This document shows, one piece after another, positions 13,609 through 21,952 of a DNA stretch of 32,054 nt. The translations under genes were made by a program, and so were the position numbers. Numbering within the stretch: position 1 is the first letter of the stretch; the number at the start of each line of letters is the position of its first letter. The notes below the pieces were generated by a model. It ran no database searches and was not told the origin of the DNA. It worked only from the letters and a program-made list of their open reading frames with translations. The DNA comes from an uncultured Chloroflexus sp. (lineage in GTDB: Bacteria > Chloroflexota > Chloroflexia > Chloroflexales > Chloroflexaceae), in assembly GCF_937129525.1 (NCBI RefSeq), contig NZ_CAKZNK010000141.1:1-32054 (forward strand), in the 5' to 3' direction.

Positions 13609-14790
13609 ATGATTGATCGCGAGATGGTGCATCAGCTCCGCACCGAGTTGGGTGAATTGCAGCCGCCGGTGTTGTCGCTGTACGTTGAAGTTAATCCGGC
13701 TCAGCCAGAGAACGAGCGGCGGGCCTGGGAATTGCGGGCACGCAATGCAGTCAAAGCTCTGGGCGCGCCGACAGAGATTGAAGAGGCAGTGCTGGCTGCG
13801 CTCGAGGCTGAAATTGCGCCGGAAGCGCGCACACTGGCGCTCTTTGCCGCTTCGCCGGTTGCCGAACGCAAGAGCGCAACTGTGGCGATAACCAGGTTGC
13901 CGCTGCACATTTCGTTGCCGTTGCTGGATTTGACCAATGGCCGGGTTGAGGCGCGCTGGGGCGATCCGTATATCGCACCCCTCATTTATGCGCTCGATCA
14001 ATACGAGCGCACTGCCGTGGTCTGGCTGCGTGGCGAGGGCTGGCGCTTCTTCGAAGTCTTTCTTGGTGAGATTGTCGAACACACTGATGTCTTCCGCAGC
14101 GTTGAGGCCGATCTGTGGCGTGAGGTAGCCCAGTTCGATCCAAACCGGTTGCGCGAGCAGTTGCGCGCGCAGGCGATGGGCAACCGCGACCGTTTCGCGC
14201 GCCGTATGGAGAATATCGCCACGCGCTATTTGCAACGGCTGGCCGGTCTGACCGAGCGCGCGCTCTCGCATTTTGGTATCCGCCGCCTGATATTGCTGGG
14301 TCGAGAAGAGGCAACGAAGCAGTTTGCCGACCTTTTGCCGCGTACCGTGCAGGCGATGATCGTGGCTCACGTAGCCGATCTCCCCCATCCTGAGGCGTCG
14401 CCTGCCCACGTGCTGGCAAAGGTCTTGCCGGCGCTTGCGCAGGCCGAGCAAGACCATGAACAGCGTTTGCTTGAGCAGATTGCGCGCCAACCCGGCATAT
14501 GGGGGATCGATCCAACCCTAACGGCTCTCCAGGAGGGTCGCCTTAGTGTGCTGGTAGCGCCCTGGCGACTCGACGCTCAGGTCTGGATGTCTGGAGCCGG
14601 TCTGCTGGCCGCCAGTCGCGAGCAGGCAGCGCTGCTGGCGCCTGACAGTGAACCGCAGCCGGTGGCGTTGCGTGATGTGATTGTCGATCTCTGTGCGGCC
14701 TTTGCAACCCGCCTGGAGTTTGTCGCTGGCCCGGCAGAAGATCGGCTACTGCGCGATTTCAGTGGGCTGGCCGGTCTGCTCCGCTGGTAG
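13609..14790 (+). CDS. Release-factor-like protein (baeRF/VLRF1-type), tentative
   Basis: 393 residues, soluble, no signal peptide. The N-terminal part (PPVLSLYVEVNP near 20-31, then TLALFAASP near 80-88) and the middle strands (TAVVWLRGEGWRFFEVFLGEI near 135-155) followed by a helix rich in Arg (GNRDRFARRMENIATRYLQRL) and an L7Ae-like end (RRLILLGREEATKQFADLLP; later GIDPTLTALQEGRLSVLVAP) match the layout of bacterial archaeo-eukaryotic release factor-like proteins. Those act, or are thought to act, on stalled ribosomes or peptidyl-tRNA. I see no clear GGQ motif. The downstream chaperone/protease genes fit a role in protein quality control. Family call is by pattern only. Confidence 0.6.
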   Translation: MIDREMVHQLRTELGELQPPVLSLYVEVNPAQPENERRAWELRARNAVKALGAPTEIEEAVLAALEAEIAPEARTLALFAASPVAERKSATVAITRLPLHISLPLLDLTNGRVEARWGDPYIAPLIYALDQYERTAVVWLRGEGWRFFEVFLGEIVEHTDVFRSVEADLWREVAQFDPNRLREQLRAQAMGNRDRFARRMENIATRYLQRLAGLTERALSHFGIRRLILLGREEATKQFADLLPRTVQAMIVAHVADLPHPEASPAHVLAKVLPALAQAEQDHEQRLLEQIARQPGIWGIDPTLTALQEGRLSVLVAPWRLDAQVWMSGAGLLAASREQAALLAPDSEPQPVALRDVIVDLCAAFATRLEFVAGPAEDRLLRDFSGLAGLLRW

Positions 14791-14862
14791 ACTGTTGCCC
14801 CAATGCCGGGCACAAGGCGGTTTGCGCGGTGGAATAACAAAACATAACCTGTCGGAAAGACT

Positions 14863-15789
14863 ATGGAATTCAAAGATTACTATGCCATCTTAGGGGTAAG
14901 CCCGGATGCTGATGATCAGGCTATCAAGCAGGCCTACCGCAAGCTGGCGCGGCAGTATCACCCTGATGTCAATCCGGGTGACAAAAAAGCCGAAGAGCGC
15001 TTCAAAGAGATCAATGAGGCTTATCAGGCCCTCAGTGATCCTGAGCGGCGACGCAAGTATGATGAGTTGCGCTCGTATTACCAGCGCTGGCAACGGAGTG
15101 GTGGCCGCGGCGATTTCAACTGGAGCCAGTGGCAGGCGGCGCCGGGTCAACAAGTCTATACGTACAACGTCTCGCCCGAAGACCTGGAAGACCTGTTCGG
15201 GGCCGATAGCCCCTTCTCCGACTTCTTTAGCTCGATCTTCGGGCAGCCGCAGTTCCGTCGCTCAAGCCGACCGGCGCGCGGGCGCGATCTGGAAGTGCCG
15301 GTGACTGTCTCGCTTGAGGAAGCCTTCTCAGGCGCGACCCGATCGTTGCAGGTTGGCGATCGCCGCATCGAGGCGCGCATTCCTCGCGGTGTGCGTACCG
15401 GCACTCGCATCCGCCTGAGTGGGCAGGGCGCTCCCGGTATTGGCGGTGGCCCGGCTGGCGATCTCTATCTGGTTGTTGAAGTCGAACCGCATCCGCAGTA
15501 CGAGCGCGATGGCGATGACTTGACGACCACTATCGACGTTGATGCTTTTACCGCGGCAGTGGGTGGCGAGGTGCGTGTTCCTACCATTGACGGAACGGTG
15601 ACGCTCAAGATACCGCCACGCACTCAGGCTGATAAGGTCTTTCGCCTGCGCGGGAAGGGGATGCCACGCCTGGAAAACCCGGCTGAGCGAGGCGATCTCT
15701 TTGCGCGGGTGAAGCTGGTATTGCCTGAGCCGTTAACCGACGCCGAGTTGCAAACGTTGCGCGAGCTGGTGCGTAACCGTAGACGGTAG
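14863..15789 (+). CDS. cbpA: CbpA-like DnaJ co-chaperone
   Basis: 308 residues. A J domain at 1-70 has the H33-P-D35 tripeptide that stimulates DnaK ATPase. A Gly/Ser/aromatic linker follows (about 75-140), then the two beta-sandwich C-terminal substrate-binding domains (about 145-305: GRDLEVPVTVSLEEAFSGA, GDLYLVVEV, VPTIDGTVTLKIPP, FRLRGKGMPRL). The Cys-rich zinc finger of DnaJ is absent, as in CbpA. It starts the clearest part of the proteostasis cluster. Upstream GGAAAG is the ribosome site. The CbpM-like gene two loci downstream supports CbpA rather than DnaJ. Confidence 0.92.
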   Translation: MEFKDYYAILGVSPDADDQAIKQAYRKLARQYHPDVNPGDKKAEERFKEINEAYQALSDPERRRKYDELRSYYQRWQRSGGRGDFNWSQWQAAPGQQVYTYNVSPEDLEDLFGADSPFSDFFSSIFGQPQFRRSSRPARGRDLEVPVTVSLEEAFSGATRSLQVGDRRIEARIPRGVRTGTRIRLSGQGAPGIGGGPAGDLYLVVEVEPHPQYERDGDDLTTTIDVDAFTAAVGGEVRVPTIDGTVTLKIPPRTQADKVFRLRGKGMPRLENPAERGDLFARVKLVLPEPLTDAELQTLRELVRNRRR

Positions 15790-15799
15790 CGCCGCCTGC

Positions 15800-15818
15800 C
15801 GGCTAATCTCTTTAGCCG
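15800..15818. other. small hairpin between cbpA and htrA
   Basis: CGGCTAA (15800-15806) pairs with TTAGCCG (15812-15818) across a 5-nt loop. No T run follows, so attenuation rather than full termination, or an mRNA processing site, is possible. Remaining gap sequence contains a GATAAT-like -10 at about 15875 without a -35. Confidence 0.35.
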
Positions 15819-15904
15819 CGTAGTGCAGTGGCGCAATGATGCAGGAGTGAGGAACGGGAAAGTGGTGGTAGGGATAATATGCTTTGAACCGATGAGGTGA
15901 GCGT

Positions 15905-17095
15905 ATGGAACGCCAAAGGGGTCGTGGCCGGTGGCTGGTATTGTTCATCGAACTGGCGCTGCTGGCAGTGATTGCCGGCGCTTTCGTCTGGGCTGCCTTT
16001 ACGGGGAATCGCCAGCCGGCTGCGGCTGTTAGCCCTTCGCCAACACCAGCCCTGATCATTGCGCCAACTGTTGTTCCGGTTACGGCGACCGATCTGGAAG
16101 CGCAGATTGCCGCTGTGTATCGCGAGGCCGGGCCAAGCGTGGTTAACATTGTCAGCCGTTCGATTAGCTACGACTTCTTCTTCAATCCGGTGCCGCGCCA
16201 GGGGAGTGGATCAGGCTTTTTCTACGATACGCTAGGCCATATCATTACGAACTATCACGTTATAGCCGACGCCGATGAATTGCAGGTGACGCTCGCCGAT
16301 GGGCGAGCTTTGCCGGCCCAAATTGTCGGTGTCGATCCATCGAACGATCTGGCAGTGATCAAGGTGGATCTACCGGCAAACGAGATCCGGCCTCTTCCAA
16401 TCGGCGACTCGACGAGCGTTTATGTCGGCCAATTTGTGCTCGCCATTGGGAATCCATTCGGCCTGGAACGAACGCTCACCTTTGGGATTATCAGCGCGCT
16501 GGGCCGTGTGATCGAGAGTCCTAACCAGCGTTTCATCGGCGAGGTGATTCAGTCGGATGTGGCTGTTAATCCCGGTAATTCGGGTGGACCGCTGCTCGAC
16601 TTGACGGGCCGGGTGATCGGTGTCAATTCGGCTATCCTCAGCCCAAGTGGGGCCAACGCCGGGATCAGCTTTGCCATCTCAGCGCGCACAGTACAACGGG
16701 TGGTGCCGGTCTTAATCCGCGAGGGGCGTTATCCCCATCCTTCGCTTGGTGTGCGGGTCATCGAATTGACGCCACAGCGAGCCGCATTGTTTGAGCAGGC
16801 CGGGATGCGGTTGCCTGTGACGCAAGGCTTGCTGATCGCCGATCTGATTGCCGGTGGGCCGGCAGAACAGGCCGGGTTGCGTGGCCCTGATCGACTGGCG
16901 CGGGTAGGGAACTTGAATCTGCCGATTGGCGGCGATGTGATTGTGGCAATCAATGGGCAGGTAATTGCCACCTCTCAGGAGCTGCTGGTCTATCTGGAAA
17001 CTGAAACGCAGGTTGGTGAAACCGTGCAGGTCACGGTGATCCGTGATGGTCGTGAGTTGACTTTACCGGTCACCCTGGCCGAGTTGCGCTTTTAG
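15905..17095 (+). CDS. htrA: Membrane-anchored HtrA/DegP-family serine protease
   Basis: 396 residues. A single N-terminal membrane helix (about 10-32) follows basic residues, so the protease faces outside the cytoplasm. A Pro/Ser-rich linker leads to a trypsin-like domain with the catalytic triad H118 (NYHVIADADE), D148 (SNDLAVIKVD) and S226 (GNSGGPLLD). A single PDZ domain spans about 275-390 and carries the GGDVIVAINGQ motif. It degrades or refolds misfolded envelope proteins. GAGG about 8 bp upstream supports the ATG. The 115-bp gap before it may hold a separate promoter. Confidence 0.95.
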   Translation: MERQRGRGRWLVLFIELALLAVIAGAFVWAAFTGNRQPAAAVSPSPTPALIIAPTVVPVTATDLEAQIAAVYREAGPSVVNIVSRSISYDFFFNPVPRQGSGSGFFYDTLGHIITNYHVIADADELQVTLADGRALPAQIVGVDPSNDLAVIKVDLPANEIRPLPIGDSTSVYVGQFVLAIGNPFGLERTLTFGIISALGRVIESPNQRFIGEVIQSDVAVNPGNSGGPLLDLTGRVIGVNSAILSPSGANAGISFAISARTVQRVVPVLIREGRYPHPSLGVRVIELTPQRAALFEQAGMRLPVTQGLLIADLIAGGPAEQAGLRGPDRLARVGNLNLPIGGDVIVAINGQVIATSQELLVYLETETQVGETVQVTVIRDGRELTLPVTLAELRF

Positions 17096-17136
17096 GCTGC
17101 AACTCTTGCCGGATTTGAAACGTGGAGATGCTGACT

Positions 17137-17454
17137 ATGCTGGTGCGACGCGCGAGTCTGGAAGATCTGGCAATGGATGTTGGTCTGCCGGTATCTATCT
17201 TGCAATATCTGGCCGACCTGGGGTACATTCACCCCATTCCTCAATTGCCGGCGGTTGAGTTTGATGAATTGCGCCGGATCCGTCGCCTGATCGACGATCT
17301 GGGCGTGCCTTTCGATGCCATTGATCTGGTGTTGCATATGCGTCGGCGCATGCTGGCGATGCAGCGGGAAATCAATCGGTTGCGGGCTGAACTGGCATAC
17401 CGGCGCGCGTTTGACCGCGTAACGTCCTGGGTCGATGCGGAATGGTATGAGTAA
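17137..17454 (+). CDS. CbpM-like chaperone modulator / MerR-type HTH protein
   Basis: 105 residues from ATG 17137 (GGAG at 17124-17127, nine bases upstream); GTG 17122 and ATG 17128 are other in-frame starts. The N-terminal half is a winged-helix of the MerR/CbpM type (SLEDLAMDVGLPVSILQYLADLGYI), followed by LRRIRRLIDDLGVPFDAIDLVLHMRRRM, a helical segment typical for CbpM and MerR dimer helices. CbpM binds the J domain of CbpA and restrains it. Two genes from a CbpA-like DnaJ, this is the likely role; a stress-gene regulator of this cluster is the alternative. Confidence 0.75.
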   Translation: MLVRRASLEDLAMDVGLPVSILQYLADLGYIHPIPQLPAVEFDELRRIRRLIDDLGVPFDAIDLVLHMRRRMLAMQREINRLRAELAYRRAFDRVTSWVDAEWYE

Positions 17455-17565
17455 ATTCTGCCGGGAATCATCTGCCGGCTTGCGTCGTGACCCAGATCGC
17501 TACCGGCTTGCGACGCGCAGTCGCGAATGCGAAAAAACAAGTCTATCATAGAAAGGAGGTTACCA

Positions 17566-17826
17566 ATGACGGTATACTCGATTGATTTTCGGCCCTTTGA
17601 CTATCTGACCGCTGAACTCTCGGCGCTCTGGTGGTTTTACCTTTCGCAAGGTGTCGCGCTAATTGCGCTCGGAATCGCGGTGATCATCTGGCCGGAGTTG
17701 CTCGCTTTTCTGGCTGCAGCCTTCTTCATCGCCATCGGGATCGTGCTACTGGTGCTTGGTTGGCGTGTGCGACAGGTCAAACGTCGCTACGAACTCTTCA
17801 AACGCGCGTTTCTGATTGAGCCGTAA
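17566..17826 (+). CDS. Small two-helix membrane protein in the stress cluster
   Basis: 86 residues from ATG 17566, behind a near-perfect GAAAGGAGG site; the frame extends 13 codons upstream without one. Two long hydrophobic helices (about 23-45 and 47-70: FYLSQGVALIALGIAVIIW and LAAAFFIAIGIVLLVLGW) are followed by a basic tail (RVRQVKRRYELFKRAF). The pair resembles one repeat of HdeD/DUF308 proteins, too short for the whole family. It lies 20 bp before hsp20, so both are probably translated from one mRNA. Function unknown. Confidence 0.72.
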   Translation: MTVYSIDFRPFDYLTAELSALWWFYLSQGVALIALGIAVIIWPELLAFLAAAFFIAIGIVLLVLGWRVRQVKRRYELFKRAFLIEP

Positions 17827-17846
17827 GCACAACAAGGAACCAAACA

Positions 17847-18248
17847 ATGAGTGACTCTCAGTATATTCGCATTCTCCGCAGCCGGTTGCCCTACGCCCAG
17901 TTTGACACCCGGCCATGGTCACCACCGCTAAATGTGTTCGAGACCGATCGCGAGATGGTGGTGGTGCTCGAACTGGCCGGGGTTGACCCGGCGACGTTGC
18001 AGATCGAAGCCTTTCCTGAGTTCGTCAGAATTGCCGGCGCGCGTCAATTGTCGCTGCCGCCGGGTTTGCGTCGCCTGCACCGAATGGAGATCGCCGCCGG
18101 CGTGTTTCAGATCGAGGTGCCATTTGAGCGTCCGATCGATCCCGATCAAACCAGCGCGCGCGCGCTGCACGGCTTGCTTGAGATCCGGTTACCTTTTGCC
18201 AGGCGCGCATTGCGGCAGGTGATCATTCCGGTGTCAGAGGGAGAATGA
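17847..18248 (+). CDS. hsp20: Hsp20-family small heat shock protein
   Basis: 133 residues. An alpha-crystallin domain runs from about 28 to 128: WSPPLNVFETDREMVVVLELAGVD at its start and the conserved A-x-x-x-GLLEIRLP (here ARALHGLLEIRLP) near 108-120. The I-x-I-like C-terminal motif could be VIIPV. The N-terminal arm is short. It holds unfolding proteins in an ATP-independent way. Its stop overlaps the start of lon (ATGA at 18245-18248), so holdase and protease are translationally coupled. Confidence 0.88.
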   Translation: MSDSQYIRILRSRLPYAQFDTRPWSPPLNVFETDREMVVVLELAGVDPATLQIEAFPEFVRIAGARQLSLPPGLRRLHRMEIAAGVFQIEVPFERPIDPDQTSARALHGLLEIRLPFARRALRQVIIPVSEGE

Positions 18249-20617
18249 CTGTGAGTGAAGCTACCACTGTTCAGCGTCCAACAACATCGGAGATTCCCGA
18301 AGTGTTGCCGGTGTTGCCGATCAACAATGCTGTGCTCTTCCCCGGCATGTTTTTGCCGTTGGTTGTCAGCGGCGACGCCTGGGTGCGGCTGGTTGATGAA
18401 GCCGCGCTCTCAAACAAGATCATAGGCGTCTTCCGCCGGGTGCAAACCGGCGAAGAGTTTGAGCCGACAATGCTGGCGCCTACTGGCACTGCGGCATTGA
18501 TTGTGCGCATGATGCGGCTGCCACAAGGGGGGGTGCAGTTGCTGTTGCAGGGACAGGCGCGCATCAAAGTGCAGCAGTGGGTGACAATCAAGCCTTACCC
18601 TCAAGCGCGGGTGAGTGTCTCGCGCGATCCAACCGATGTGTCGATGGAGGTGTCGGGGTTGGCGCGGGCCGCGCTGGCCGGCTTCCAGCAGATCGTTGAG
18701 CTTAGCCCGAACCTGCCTGATGAACTGGCTCTTGCCGCTGCCAATGCTCCTCATCCCGGTATGCTGGCCGACCTGATTGCGGCCAATCTCAATCTAAGTC
18801 TCGATGATCAGCAGGCCGTGCTCGATATGCTCGATGTCTCCGAGCGCATGCAGCATGTCTTACGCTTGCTTGAGCGCGAGCGTGAGATACTGATGATCGG
18901 GCGCAAGGCTCAGGAAGAGGTTTCAAAGAATCAGCGCGAGTACGTGTTGCGGCAGCAGCTCGAGGCGATTAAGCGCGAGTTGGGCGAAACCGACGATCGC
19001 GCTGCCGAGATCGCCGAACTGCGGCGTCGCCTGGAAGAAGCGCAATTGCCCGCCGAAGCGCGCCAGGAGGCCGAGCGCGAGTTGGCTCGCCTCGAACGCA
19101 TGCCTCCCGGCGCTGCCGAGTATACCGTAACTCGCACGTATCTCGATTGGCTGCTCGATTTACCGTGGCACACAAGCACTGAAGACAACCTTGATATGGC
19201 CAGGGCGCGCCAGGTGCTTGATGAAGACCATTACGATCTTGAGCGGATCAAAGAGCGGATTATCGAGTATCTGGCGGTGCGCAAACTCCGGCAGGAAGCG
19301 GGGGCCGGTGGCGAGGCGCGCGGTCCGATCCTCTGTTTTGTCGGCCCTCCCGGTGTCGGTAAGACCAGTCTGGGCGCCTCGATTGCCCGCGCTCTCGAAC
19401 GTAAATTTGTCCGGGTGGCGCTCGGTGGAGTGCGCGACGAGGCAGAGATTCGCGGTCATCGACGCACCTACATCGGTGCGCTGCCGGGCCGTATCATTCA
19501 AGGCATCAGCCGCGCCGGTAGCAACAATCCGGTAGTGTTGCTCGACGAGGTTGATAAGCTTAGTATCGGGTTTCAGGGCGATCCGGCGGCAGCGTTGCTC
19601 GAAGTGCTCGATCCCGAACAGAATGTCGCGTTCGTCGATCGCTACCTCGATGTGCCGTTCGATTTGAGCAAGGTGCTGTTTGTCTGCACTGCCAATCGCG
19701 CTGACACCATCTCACCAGCTTTGCTCGACCGTATGGAGCTGCTGGAGCTGGCCGGTTACACCGAGCAGGAAAAGTTAGAGATTGCCCGCCGCTACCTGAT
19801 CCCCCGCCAGCGCAGCGAGCAGGGGATGTCAACGCGCGGGCCGGAACTTACGACGGCTGCCCTGCAACGACTTATTCGCGAATATACCCACGAAGCTGGT
19901 GTGCGTGATCTCGAACGGCGGATCGGTGCCATCTACCGCAAGATGGCAACCCGCCTGGCTGAAGGTAAAGAGCTACCCGCTCAGATCGATGCCGTCGATC
20001 TCGACGATCTGCTGGGGCCACCACGTTTCCGCAGCGAGACACTGTTAGGCGAAAACGAGGTCGGGGTTGTGACCGGCCTGGCCTGGACGCCGACCGGTGG
20101 TGATGTGTTGATGATTGAAGTTAGCGTCATTCCCGGCAACGGTCAATTGATCCTTACTGGCCATCTGGGTGATGTGATGAAAGAGTCGGCCCGCGCTGCC
20201 CTCACCTACGCTCGTTCACGGGCTGCTGCGCTAGGGATCGACGCCGAGGTATTCGCCAAGAGCGATATTCACATCCACGTGCCTGCCGGCGCAGTGCCCA
20301 AAGATGGCCCTTCAGCCGGAATTACTATCGCCAGCGCTCTCATCTCAGCGCTCACCCGGCGAGAAGTCGATAAGCGCATCGCTATGACCGGTGAAGTGAC
20401 ACTGCGCGGGAAAATTCTGCCCATCGGTGGCGTAAAAGAGAAATTGCTCGCCGCGCAGCGGGCTGGCGTGCGCAAGGTTTTGCTGCCGAAAGAGAACGAG
20501 ATCGATCTGCGCGAAGTGCCGGCAGAGACGAAAGAGCAACTGGAGATCGTCCTGGTCAAGCATATGGATGAAGTGCTGCGCGAGCTAGGACTGGTCGCGG
20601 TGCCGGTGAGCGGGTAG
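18245..20617 (+). CDS. lon: ATP-dependent Lon protease
   Basis: 790 residues, normal for LonA. Order: N-terminal substrate domain (about 15-210, PEVLPVLPINNAVLFPGM), a coiled-coil segment (about 215-290), the AAA+ module with Walker A GPPGVGKTS at 367-375 and Walker B LLDEVDKL around 433-438, and the protease domain with S690 in PKDGPSAG and a Lys at 733 (same spacing as the E. coli dyad). It degrades damaged and regulatory proteins in the cytoplasm. It closes the operon; only a weak inverted repeat follows. Confidence 0.96.
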   Translation: MTVSEATTVQRPTTSEIPEVLPVLPINNAVLFPGMFLPLVVSGDAWVRLVDEAALSNKIIGVFRRVQTGEEFEPTMLAPTGTAALIVRMMRLPQGGVQLLLQGQARIKVQQWVTIKPYPQARVSVSRDPTDVSMEVSGLARAALAGFQQIVELSPNLPDELALAAANAPHPGMLADLIAANLNLSLDDQQAVLDMLDVSERMQHVLRLLEREREILMIGRKAQEEVSKNQREYVLRQQLEAIKRELGETDDRAAEIAELRRRLEEAQLPAEARQEAERELARLERMPPGAAEYTVTRTYLDWLLDLPWHTSTEDNLDMARARQVLDEDHYDLERIKERIIEYLAVRKLRQEAGAGGEARGPILCFVGPPGVGKTSLGASIARALERKFVRVALGGVRDEAEIRGHRRTYIGALPGRIIQGISRAGSNNPVVLLDEVDKLSIGFQGDPAAALLEVLDPEQNVAFVDRYLDVPFDLSKVLFVCTANRADTISPALLDRMELLELAGYTEQEKLEIARRYLIPRQRSEQGMSTRGPELTTAALQRLIREYTHEAGVRDLERRIGAIYRKMATRLAEGKELPAQIDAVDLDDLLGPPRFRSETLLGENEVGVVTGLAWTPTGGDVLMIEVSVIPGNGQLILTGHLGDVMKESARAALTYARSRAAALGIDAEVFAKSDIHIHVPAGAVPKDGPSAGITIASALISALTRREVDKRIAMTGEVTLRGKILPIGGVKEKLLAAQRAGVRKVLLPKENEIDLREVPAETKEQLEIVLVKHMDEVLRELGLVAVPVSG

Positions 20618-20706
20618 CGTAAGCGTGGCGCGGCGTTTTGGTAGGCCAGCGGGTCTTCCGTCCGGCCTTCTGCTGTCGCCCTGCGTATCACTGTGTGCTT
20701 CAGGAA

Positions 20707-20736
20707 CGCAACAGTGATTTTCGCAACAGTGATTTT
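20707..20736. repeat. two perfect 15-bp tandem repeats at a gene end
   Basis: CGCAACAGTGATTTT occurs twice head to tail (20707-20721, 20722-20736). The second copy supplies two of three bases of the TAA stop (20735-20737) of the convergent lipoprotein gene. It lies in the 117-bp gap after lon. Confidence 0.75.
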
Positions 20737-21952
20737 ATGGCGCTCTACCCCAGGCGATCTCGTAAATATCCTGGCCGCGATACAGCTCAACCGTCGGATC
20801 GCCATTTGCAGGTACCCAGAGCACACGCACCTGCATCGGATCGCTGCTCTCGAAAATAACCGCGCCCGAACCATTGTCGGCCCAAAGTGTCTGATACAGC
20901 GTGAAGGCATCGTTTCGCAGGGGAAGCAACAAACCGCCGGTCAGCGAAACACTGCTCATCGTGAACGGCATCTCTGGGTATGGTGGAACATCCAGATCGG
21001 CAACCTGAGCGGGAAATGGTGTCACAAAAGCGTATAGTCGCTCTTGTGTGGCGAATGGCGCGCGAACCAACACATTTGCCGGCTCGAGTGGGAGCGCAGT
21101 GGAGATGCCATCGACTGCGTTCCCCTGCCAGAGACCGGGTTCGTTAAACAGGTTTGATGGGTTGACAACGCTGAAGTAAATGCTCTGGCTATCTGCTGAC
21201 CAGGCAGCGGTAGCGCAGGAAGGAATCAACTCTGGCGCTTTCAGGTAGGTGATGGCTCCACTGCTCAGATCGACGACTGCCAGCTCACAACGCTCTACTG
21301 TGAGCGAGTAGGCATGAACCAGCAGTCTGGCGCCATTCGGCGACCAGGCGGCAGGCGCGAAGCCGCGGCCATCACCGCCGGAAACTGTCAGATCGGTGAC
21401 CGGTTGATTTGGCAGAATCAGGCGTGGTTCGCCACCGGCGACCGGCATGACATACAGACCTTCATCAAATGCGGAAAAGGCAACCGTTGAACCATCAGGT
21501 GAAAGCAATGGGAAACTAACAAACCGATCGTCTAACAAGACGCTGCGCCAGTTACCATCGGCGTCAGTGCGGATCAGGAGCGATGGCTTGTCGATGTTCT
21601 GAACAACGTAGACCAGTGTTGCTGTTGCTGGCGCTATGTCAAACGCAACAATTGCCAGCGCGTCCACAGCGGGTGGTGTTTCAGTGGTAATCTGGGTTTG
21701 GGTAACGCCATCGCGTTCAATCCGCACAATCTGGCCGCCGGCAAGGATGTACAGCGGCGCGGGTAACACTGCTCGATCGGGTGTTGGCTGCGTAGTCGGT
21801 ATCGATGCTGCATCTGGCAATGGCGCGCTGGTCGAGGTGACCGTTGGCGCAGCAGGTGGCGTAGAAGCTGAGGGCGGAATATTCGCCACGCTCGCGCAGC
21901 CGCTCATCAGCGCAAGCATTCCGAGCAATAAGATGAAACGGTGGTAGTGCAT
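20735..21952 (-). CDS. Lipoprotein with TolB/WD40-like beta-propeller
   Basis: 405 residues from ATG 21950-21952; the frame is open 107 codons further upstream but those look non-coding. A lipoprotein signal (FILLLGMLALMSGC, lipobox LMSG-C18) is followed by a Pro/Thr/Ser-rich spacer and then repeated propeller blades with the PD40/TolB signature (FPLLSPDGSTVAFSAFDEGLY, AAWSPNGARLLVHAYS, AAWSADSQSIYFSVV). It is exported and tethered to the membrane; such proteins commonly sense or scaffold envelope partners. No partner gene is adjacent. The start has AAAGG about nine bases upstream. Confidence 0.8.
   Translation of the reverse strand: MHYHRFILLLGMLALMSGCASVANIPPSASTPPAAPTVTSTSAPLPDAASIPTTQPTPDRAVLPAPLYILAGGQIVRIERDGVTQTQITTETPPAVDALAIVAFDIAPATATLVYVVQNIDKPSLLIRTDADGNWRSVLLDDRFVSFPLLSPDGSTVAFSAFDEGLYVMPVAGGEPRLILPNQPVTDLTVSGGDGRGFAPAAWSPNGARLLVHAYSLTVERCELAVVDLSSGAITYLKAPELIPSCATAAWSADSQSIYFSVVNPSNLFNEPGLWQGNAVDGISTALPLEPANVLVRAPFATQERLYAFVTPFPAQVADLDVPPYPEMPFTMSSVSLTGGLLLPLRNDAFTLYQTLWADNGSGAVIFESSDPMQVRVLWVPANGDPTVELYRGQDIYEIAWGRAP

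Noticed and set aside
13375-14490. 371-codon open frame on the minus strand
   Set aside because: Antisense to the DUF2905 and release-factor-like genes; no ribosome site, composition rich in His/Gln/Arg typical of shadow frames.
13200-14870. CIRCE or HrcA operator before the chaperone cluster
   Set aside because: No TTAGCACTC-N9-GAGTGCTAA or near match was found in the upstream gaps.
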